From positions 62,001 through 126,000 of the forward strand of contig CAZVLU010000003.1 of the NCBI GenBank assembly GCA_964628235.1: 64,000 nucleotides of DNA, read 5' to 3'. The notes beneath the pieces are model-generated. The model saw only the letters and a program-made list of their open reading frames with translations. It was not told where the DNA came from and did not search any database. Position numbers and translations under genes: made by a program. Positions 1 to 9,600 of this stretch are shown here, piece after piece. Origin of the DNA: CAMAVH01 sp964628235 (lineage in GTDB: Bacteria > Pseudomonadota > Alphaproteobacteria > SMXQ01). Position 1 is the stretch's first letter. Each line of letters opens with the position of its first letter.

Positions 1-479
1 CCAAAATCTCGGGCGAATTATCGCGCCTGCAGCCTCTGCTCGCTGACTATGCCGTGTTGTTGTCGCTCAGCGGCCAGCGCAGCGCCCATGCGTTATTGGC
101 GTCGGAGGAATTCGCGCTCGGCGGCAGCCGCTTCGGCCGGGGCTATGATCCATCGGAGGTGACCGGCGATCACGGCGCGGCGATGGCCATCGAATTGCGT
201 ATGCCGCCGACCGACCTTGGGGATATTGCGGGACTTGGTTTCGGCTTGTTGCAGCCCTATGGCTTCTATGATCTCGGTGCGGTCTACAATCGTGATCCGG
301 GCACCGGCGAGAACGGCACCCAGAGCCTCGCATCTGCCGGGCTAGGCGTGCGCTTTGCCGTCGGCGCAAGCTTTCAAGGCGGCGTCGAATTGTCGCTGCC
401 ATTGACGCGCAGCGTGGCAGCGACAGGGGATGATGGACGAGATCCACGCCTCTTTTTTAGCCTGACGAGCCGCTTTTAA
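1..479 (+). CDS. TpsB/FhaC-family outer-membrane transporter, C-terminal fragment
   Basis: The frame is open from base 3, so the gene begins before the window and only about 158 C-terminal residues are seen. The motif EEFALGGSRFGRGYDPSEV resembles the conserved barrel segment of two-partner secretion transporters (FhaC/ShlB/HecB), where a G-x-x-x-x-R-G-Y core precedes the last strands. The protein ends in a phenylalanine (LTSRF), as expected for a BAM-inserted beta-barrel. It lies just upstream of a TpsA exoprotein in the same direction, the classical TpsB-TpsA order, so it most likely exports that protein across the outer membrane. The POTRA domains would lie outside the window. Confidence 0.85.
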   Translation, partial: KISGELSRLQPLLADYAVLLSLSGQRSAHALLASEEFALGGSRFGRGYDPSEVTGDHGAAMAIELRMPPTDLGDIAGLGFGLLQPYGFYDLGAVYNRDPGTGENGTQSLASAGLGVRFAVGASFQGGVELSLPLTRSVAATGDDGRDPRLFFSLTSRF

Positions 480-493
480 AGCATCATAACATA

Positions 494-521
494 TTGAAAA
501 TATTAACTATTTTTATACCTA
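494..521 (+). promoter_or_regulatory. Possible sigma70-like promoter in AT-rich tpsB-tpsA gap
   Basis: The 134-bp gap between the transporter and the adhesin is strikingly AT-rich against GC-rich surroundings. TTGAAA (494-499) is followed after 16 bases by TACCTA (516-521), a plausible but weak -35/-10 pair. It would give the adhesin a promoter of its own. AT-rich runs make chance matches likely. Confidence 0.3.
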
Positions 522-613
522 TCCTTTAGGATTAGCTGCCTATTGCTTATGTCAAGGAAATTTAATATAAGGACATGCTTATATAGTTATTTAATCCCGT
601 TGGGAGTTCTGGC

Positions 614-3600
614 GTGTTACCCATGCGGTCTCGCCGATCCTCAAAAGCGCAACGCGCTTCAAGACACCGACCGGAGCCGACACGCTCCGCATCGGAAGCG
701 TCTTGGCGCCTGAAGTCGCCGCCGCTCTCGCGGCGTCAGCTCTTGGCCAGCACCATCCTGGCAGGCGGTTTCGGCGGCGTGCTGTTGCCGGGGCTGTTGA
801 TTTGCGCCCTGGCCGGCCAGGCCATGGCAAATCCGCAGAACGGCACCGTCGCCAGCGGCCAAGCCGTCATCGTGCAGACGACGCCACGCCGACTTGACGT
901 CATTCAATCGAGCGACCGCGCCGTCATCAACTGGCAAAGCTTCAGCATCGGCGCCGGCGAACGCACCCATTTCCAGCAGCCTTCGGCCAGCTCGGTCACG
1001 CTCAATCGCGTCACTGGCGTCGATCCTTCGAGCATTCTCGGCCAGCTCTCGGCCAATGGACAGATCGTGTTGGTCAACCCGAACGGCGTCATGTTCGGTG
1101 CCGGCGCGAAGATCGATGTCGCTGGCTTGGTGGCGACGACGAGCAATATCCGCGACGGCGATTTCATGGCCGGACGGATGGATTTCACCATGCCGGGCAA
1201 CGCCAATGCGACGGTGACCAACGCCGGCGAGATCACTGTCGCCGAAGGTGGCCTTGTCGCCTTCGTGGCGCCGGGCGTCGCCAACAGCGGCGTGATCCAG
1301 GCGCGTCTCGGCCGTGTCGTCTTGGCCTCGGGACATAAATATACCGTCGATCTCTATGGCGACGGCTTGGTGTCCTTCGCGGTCGATGAAAGCGCTTTGA
1401 CGGCGCTTGATGCGTCCGGCGGCGCGGCGGTGGCGCGCGTCGTCAATGCCGGCCGCATCAGCGCGAACGGCGGGCGCATTCTGTTAACGGCCAGCAAGGC
1501 GCGCTCGGTCGTCGATCAGGCGATTAACATGTCGGGCGTCGTCGAGGCGCGCGCCGTCGTGCAGCGCGGCGGAGAAATCACGTTGCTCGGCGATGGCGAT
1601 GGTACAGTGGCAATGGCGGGCCTGCTCGATGCCAGCGGCCGCGGCGCCGGTCAGGTGGGCGGCACGGTTCAGGTGCTGGGCCAGCAAGTGGGCTTGTTCG
1701 ACGGCGCGCGGCTCGATGTCGCCGGCGATGTCGGCGGCGGCACGGCGCTGGTCGGCGGCGACTATAAGGGCCAGGGCGCGCCGCGTACCGCGACGAACGC
1801 CTACATGGCGCAGACAGCGCGCATTGATGCCGACGCCATCAGCACAGGCAACGGCGGCAAAGCCATCGTTTGGGCGGACAACTATACGCGCTTCGAGGGT
1901 GCGATCACCGCGCGCGGCGGCGTCGTGGCCGGAAATGGCGGTTTCGTCGAGACCTCGGGCAAGCAGAACCTCGACGCCACCGGCACAGTCGATGCGAGTG
2001 CGGCGAACGGCGCGGCCGGCACCTGGCTGCTCGACCCGCGCAACGTCACGATCACGACGGCGACGGCGGGCGGCGCTTTCGATAGCGGGTCGCCTAACGT
2101 CTTCACGCCGATAGGCGACAGCGCGACCGTCGCGGTGGCGACCATCCAGGGCTCGCTGAACGGCGGCACCAGCGTCACCATCACGACCGGCAATGACGGC
2201 AGCCAAGACGGCGATATCACCGTCAATTCGGCGATCGCCAAGACCGCGGGCGGCGACGCGACGCTGACCTTGAGCGCGGCCAACAACATTCTGCTCAACC
2301 AGAACATCAGTTCGACGAGCAATCGCCTCAACATCGTCCTCGACGCCGACAACGATTCGTCTGGCGCCGGCGTCGTGCGCACGACCGGCGCACGCACGTT
2401 GACGGCGCGCGGCGGCAATATTCAGGTGCTCGGCAACGGCTTGCAGCTCAATGATGTTTCCGGTAACCGCACGGTGACACTGAGCACCACCTCGGCGGGC
2501 GGCGACGGCGCGGTGACGGTCGAGGGCGCGATCAACCGTTTCGACGCCGGCACCGGCACGCGCGACTTGGTGATCACCGCAGGTGCCGGCGACGTCGCGT
2601 TGCAGGGCGCGGTGGGCAATGTCACCGCGATCACGACGCTCACTGTTACCGGCAACGATATCAGCCTTGCCAATATCGGCACCGGCGCCTCTGCCGGCGT
2701 CACCGGCGCGACCAGCGTCACCGCGGCTACTTCGGGCCTTGATGTCGGTTCGATCGCCTTCACCGGCACGACTTACAACGCCAACGCCCAGACCTACACC
2801 GCGCCCGTCGGCGAAACTCTGATGGTCAATGCCGGCGCGACGACCAGTTTCCTCGCGACGAACGACACGATCACCTTCGGCACGGGTACGTTGAAGCTGG
2901 CCGATGGCTCCGATCTCACGGTCGATAAGGGAGCCGGCACGGGCAACATCGCTATCGCCGGCGGCATTCGCGGCACGAGCGATGAAACCGTCGCGTTGAG
3001 CGCTGGCACCGGCTCGATCACGCTCGGCGCGGTCGGCAGCGGCGATGAAATCCGCTCCTTGGCTGCGACCTCGGCCGCCGCCGGCGGCACGACCTTGAAC
3101 GGCGACGTGACGACCTCAGATATCGTCGGCAACAACGTGACGATCACCGGCGTGCTGACGCTCGGCGCCGCGACCGTGGTCATCGATACCGACACAGCCG
3201 TCAATGATGGCGCGATTCAAGTCACCGGCACGATCACCGGCGCGGGCCGCAATGTGACGCTGCAGGGCGGCACGGTCTCGACCGCCGCCATCACGACGAC
3301 CGGCGGCGCTAACCAGGCCGGAGGCGCCGTCAATATCACAGGCTCCGGCGCCGTCACGACGACCGGCACCATCACGACAACGGGCGGCGCGGCCTCGACC
3401 ACACTCGCCGGGCAGAACGCCGGCGCCGTCAACATTACCGGCGCCGACCTGACCCTCGCCGCGATCTCCGCCTCCGGCAGCGGCGCGGGCGCGACCTCGG
3501 GCCTGGGAGGCGGCAACGGCGGCGCGATCACCTTGAATGCGACGGACGGCACGCCGACGATCACGCTCGGCGGCAACCTGACGGCGGCGGGCGGCGCGGG

Positions 3601-6600
3601 CAACGGCGTGGGCAGCGGCGGCGCGGGTGGTGGGCTTCAGGTGCAAGACGACGCGATTCTGAGCATCGCTACCGTCACGACGAACACGGCCGGCGGCGCT
3701 GGCGGCACGGTTGGCGCCGGCGGCAGCGTCGCGTTCTCGGGCACCGTCAATTCCGACGCGACGGCGCGCACGCTCGCCATCGGCGCGGGCAGCGGCAATG
3801 TCGCCTTCGGCGGCGCGATCGGCGGCGTCAACGCGCTCCAAGGGCTGTCGGTCACTTCGGCGCAACAGGTCACCTTGCCGGCGGTCACGACGCGCAACGG
3901 CGGCGTGGTCGTCACGGCGGCATCCGGCGCTACGCCGCGCATTGTCCTTGGCGGCAATCTCGACACCACCTTCGGCGGCACAGCCGGCGTGGTGACGCTG
4001 ACGGGGCCTGTCGAATTGGCGGAAACCGTCGCCATCACGACCGATGGCAGCACGGCGGATGCCGCTGTCAGTTTTGTCGGCGCGACCTCGACGGTCAATG
4101 CCGATGCCGCCGCCAATGCGCGCGGCTTGACGATCACGGCCGGCGCTGGCGACGTGACGATGGGCGGGGCCGTCGGCGGCTCTCAGGCGATCCAATCCTT
4201 CTCCATCGTCAGCGCCGACGACGTGACCTTGTCGAACGCGCTGACCACGCGCGATGGCGGCGTCAGCATCGTCACGCAGGGCGCCAATCCGACGATCACT
4301 TTGGGGAGCAACATCGACACCACGGCCGGGGTCAACGCCGGTGCGGTGGCCTTGACCGGCGTGCTGACAACTTCCGCCAACATTACGATCGACACCGATC
4401 ATGCGACCGGCAGCGACAACAACCTGACGATCACCGGCGCATTGAACTCGGATGCGTCTGCGAACCGGCGGCTGTTGGTGGTGACGTCTGGCGGCGGTTC
4501 GGTGCAGACGGGCGCGCTGGGCACGACGACGACGCTCGGCGGGGTTGATATCTCGGCCGACACGATCACGACGGGGGCGATCGCGACGACGGGCGCGGCC
4601 GGCCAGGCGGGCGGCGCGGTGTCGTTGACCTCGGCCGGCGCTTTGACGACGGGCGCGATCACGGCGTCGGGCGGCAGCAACGCGGCGGGCGGCACGATCA
4701 CGCTGTCGGCGGGCGGGACGGCGACGAGCGGCATTTTGACGGCCTCGGGCGGCACGGCCTCGACGGCGCTGGGCGGCGCTGTCGGCGGCGCGATCTCGGT
4801 GACGGGTGCGGATGTGACGCTGACGTCAGCGACGGCGTCGGGCAGCGCGGCGGGGGCGACCTCGAACCTGGCGGGCGGCAACGGCGGCAGCATCGTGCTG
4901 AACGCGACGGACGGCACGCCGACCATCACGCTCGGCGGCAATCTGACGGCAGCGGGCGGCGCCGGCAACGGCGTCGGCAACGGCGGCGCAGGCGGCATGG
5001 TGCAGGTGCAAGACGCCTTGGTGCTGACGGCGGCATCGCTGATTTCGAGCGCTTCGGGTGCCGGCGGCGGCTCGGGCGCGGCGGGGGCGGGCGGTTCGAT
5101 CTCGCTGTCCTCGACGGCGGACTCGGATGCGACGGCGCGGGCGCTGACCTTGACCGGCGGTACGGGCGGCGACGTGACGGCGACGGGCGCGCTGGGTGCC
5201 GCGAGCGCGCTGGCGTCGCTGACGGTGACGGGCAACGACATCGCGCTGGCGAACATCGGCACGACCGGCACGGCGGGCGTCACGGGGGCGACAAGCGTGA
5301 CGGCGGCGACGGCGGGGGCCGACGGCGGTTCGATCGCGCTGACCGGCACGACTTACAACGCTAACGCGCAGACTTATACGGCGCCGAGCGGCGAGACCAT
5401 CCTGGTCAACGGCGGCGCGCCGACGACGTTCACGACCACGGCGGACGCGGTGACCTTCGCGACCGGCACGGTGAAGCTGGCCGACGGCTCCGACCTGACG
5501 GTGAACACGGCGGGCGGCGCGATTGCGGCGGCGGGCGGCATCCGCGGCACCAGCGCGGAGACGATCGCGCTCAACGCCGGCGCCGGCACCATCAGCGTCG
5601 GACAGATCGGTGACGACGGGGAAATCGCCAGCCTGTCGGCGACGGCGTCGACCACGACCTTGTCTGGGAATGTGACCACGGCGGATGTCGTCGGCAATAA
5701 CGTGACGATCAGCGGCGCCGTCGCGCTGGCCGCAGACGTCACCATCGATACCGACAACGCGACGAACGATGGTACTATCCAGATCACCGGGGCCACCACG
5801 GGCGCTGCGCGCGCCTTCACGCTGCAAGGCGCGGCGATCACGACCGGCGCGATCACGACGACCGGCGGCGCTAACCAGGATGGCGGCGCTGTCGCCATCA
5901 CCGGCAACGGCGCGGTCAATGTCGGCGCGGTGACGACATCGGGCGGCACCGCTTCGACGGCCAATGCGGGGCGCGGCGCCGGCGCGATCGATGTGACCGG
6001 TAGCGACATTACGATCGCCTCGGCGGTCGCCTCAGGCAGCGCCGCGGGCGCGACCTCGGGCCAGGCCGGCGGCAACGCCGGCAACATCACCCTTAACGCA
6101 ACGGACGGCACGCCGGTCATCACCTTGGCCGGCAACCTGACGGCGACGGGCGGCGCGGGCAACGGAGTCGGCAACGGCGGCGCCGGCGGCACGATCCTGG
6201 TACAGGACGCGGCGATCTTGAGCGGCAGCCCGACGATCAGTGTGGCGGCGGGCGCTGGCGGTACGAGCGGCGTGGCCGGCGCGGGCGGCAGTCTGCAATT
6301 CAGCGGTGCGGTGGATTCGGACGGCACGGCGCGCTCCCTGACGTTGACCGGCGGTGCCGGCGGCACGATCAACATGGTCGGTGCCTTAGGCGCGAGCGCG
6401 GGTCTCGCGACCCTCACCGTGGGCAGCGGCCAAAGCGCGCAGTTCGACGGCAGCATCACGGCCAATGCCGTAGCCTTAACGGCGAGCGCCGTGCGTGTCG
6501 GCGGCGATGTGACCGCCTTGACCGACGATGTGGCGGTGACGGGCGCGCTCGAGCTCGCCAATAACGTGACCCTGAGCAGCGGCCTCGGCACGGGCGACAA

Positions 6601-9600
6601 CGTTTCGATCAGCGGCGCCACGACAGGAGTCGGCGGAGCGCGAAGCTTGACGCTGAATGCCGGCCTCGGTGCGGTGACGTTGAGCGCGGTGGGAGCCGAT
6701 AATTCTATCGCAAGCCTTTCATCAACGGCAGCGACGACGACACTTGGCGGCAACGTGACGACGGCCAATGTCGCGGGGAATAACGTGACGATCACCGGCG
6801 CGGTCACGCTGACCAACAACGTGACAATCGACACGGATGAGGCGTCCAACGACGGTGCCGTCACTGTCACCGGCGCGATCAACGCCGATCTGAACAGCAA
6901 TCGCCGCACATTGACGGTCGAAACCGGCGCGGCGGCGATTTCGCTTGCGGCTATCGGCACCGGTACGAACGCGGCGCTCGGCGATGTGAGCTTGACGGGC
7001 GGAACGGTCTCAACGGCCGCCATTACGACGACCGGCGGCGCTAACCAGGCCGGCGGCAACGTCACGATTACAGGTTCTGGGGACGTCACGACGACCGGCG
7101 CAATCGCGGCGGCTGGCGGCACGGCGTCGACGGCCAACGCGGGCCGCGACGGCGGCATCGTTCAGCTTACCGGCGCCGATGTTTCGACGCTCGGGATTTC
7201 CGTTGCCGGCAGCGCTGCGGGGGCGACGTCGGGCCTCGCTGGCGGCAACGCCGGCAGCATCACGCTGAACGCCACGGACGGCACGCCGACGATCACGCTC
7301 GGCGGCAATCTCACGGCGACGGGTGGGGCCGGTAACGGCGTCGGCAATGGCGGCGTGGGCGGCACGGTTCAAGTGCAGGATGCTGCGTTGCTCTCGGCGG
7401 CGGTCGTCGCCAACAGCTCGGGCGGCGCCGGCGCCGCGACAGGTGCGTCCGGAAGTTTGAATTTCGCGTCGAGTATCGACAGCAACACGACGGCCGCTGC
7501 CTTGACGTTGACAGGCGGTGCCGGCGGCGACGTGACGGTGACCGGCGCGCTCGGCGCGTCCAATGCGCTGGCGTCTGTGACGGTGACGGGTAACGATATT
7601 ACGCTGGCGAACATAGGCACCGCGGGAGCCGCTGGCGTCACGGGGGCCACAGCGGTGACGGCGGCGACAGCGGGGGCGGATATCGGTTCGATCGCGCTAA
7701 CCGGCACGACTTATAACGCCAACGCGCAAAACTACACGGCGCCGACCGGCGAGACGATCTTGATCAATGCCGGCGCGGCGACCAGCTTCACGACGTCGGC
7801 CGACGCCGTGACGTTCGGCACCGGAACGGTGAAGCTGGCGGACGGCTCGGATATCAGCGTTTCGACAGCAGGCGGCGCAATTGCGGCAGCGGGCGGCATC
7901 CGTGGCGTTAGCGCCGAGACGATCACGCTCAATGCCGGCGCTAGCACCATCAGCATCGGCCAGATCGGTGATGGTGCGGAAATCGCCAGCCTATCGGCCA
8001 CGGCGACGACCACGACGCTGTCGGGTAACGTGACGACCGCCGATGTCGCCGGCAACAACGTGACGATTACGGGTGCCGCCACCCTGGCGAATAACGTCAC
8101 CATCGACACAGACAACGCGACGAATGACGGCGCGGTTCAGATCACCGGCGCGTTGAACTCGGATGCGTCTGCAAATCGTCGGATGTTGGTGGTGACGTCT
8201 GGCGGCGGTTCGGTGCAGACGGGCGCGCTGGGCACGACGACGACGCTCGGCGGGGTTGATATCTCGGCCGACACGATCACGACGGGGGCGATCGCGACGA
8301 CGGGCGCGGCCGGCCAGGCGGGCGGCGCGGTGTCGTTGACCTCGGCCGGCGCTTTGACGACGGGCGCGATCACGGCGTCGGGCGGCAGCAACGCGGCGGG
8401 CGGCACGATCACGCTGTCGGCGGGCGGGACGGCGACGAGCGGCATTTTGACGGCCTCGGGCGGCACGGCCTCGACGGCGCTGGGCGGCGCTGTCGGCGGC
8501 GCGATCTCGGTGACGGGTGCGGATGTGACGCTGACGTCAGCGACGGCGTCGGGCAGCGCGGCGGGGGCGACCTCGAACCTGGCGGGCGGCAACGGCGGCA
8601 GCATCGTGCTGAACGCGACGGACGGCACGCCGACCATCACGCTCGGCGGCAATCTGACGGCAGCGGGCGGCGCCGGCAACGGCGTCGGCAACGGCGGCGC
8701 AGGCGGCATGGTGCAGGTGCAAGACGCCTTGGTGCTGACGGCGGCATCGCTGATTTCGAGCGCTTCGGGTGCCGGCGGCGGCTCGGGCGCGGCGGGGGCG
8801 GGCGGTTCGATCTCGCTGTCCTCGACGGCGGACTCGGATGCGACGGCGCGGGCGCTGACCTTGACCGGCGGTACGGGCGGCGACGTGACGGCGACGGGCG
8901 CGCTGGGTGCCGCGAGCGCGCTGGCGTCGCTGACGGTGACGGGCAACGACATCGCGCTGGCGAACATCGGCACGACCGGCACGGCGGGCGTCACGGGGGC
9001 GACAAGCGTGACGGCGGCGACGGCGGGGGCCGACGGCGGTTCGATCGCGCTGACCGGCACGACTTACAACGCTAACGCGCAGACTTATACGGCGCCGAGC
9101 GGCGAGACCATCCTGGTCAACGGCGGCGCGCCGACGACGTTCACGACCACGGCGGACGCGGTGACCTTCGCGACCGGCACGGTGAAGCTGGCCGACGGCT
9201 CCGACCTGACGGTGAACACGGCGGGCGGCGCGATTGCGGCGGCGGGCGGCATCCGCGGCACCAGCGCGGAGACGATCGCGCTCAACGCCGGCACCGGCAC
9301 CATCAGCGTCGGACAGATCGGTGACGACGGGGAAATCGCGTCGGTCGCCTTGACCTCAAGCGCGGTCTCCTCGGCGGCGATCACTTTATCGGGCAACGTG
9401 ACGACCGCCGACGTTGCCGGCAATGACGTGACGATCACCGGCAATCTGCAACTTACGGCGAACGTGCTGATCGACACCGACAACGCCGCCAACGATGGCG
9501 ATGTCACCGTCAACGGCACGATCCGCGCCGACAACATCGTCAATCGCCGCAGCCTGACGATCGCGGCCGGCGATGGCACGGTCACGACGGGGGCCATCGG

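Noticed and set aside
5374..7158. Long antisense frame (594 codons) across the adhesin gene, with others at 4399-5349, 8137-9060 and 9386-10687
   Set aside because: Pro/Ala/Val-rich translations result from reading GC-rich repetitive codons backwards. They lack domains and ribosome sites, and two of them are copies created by the internal repeat.
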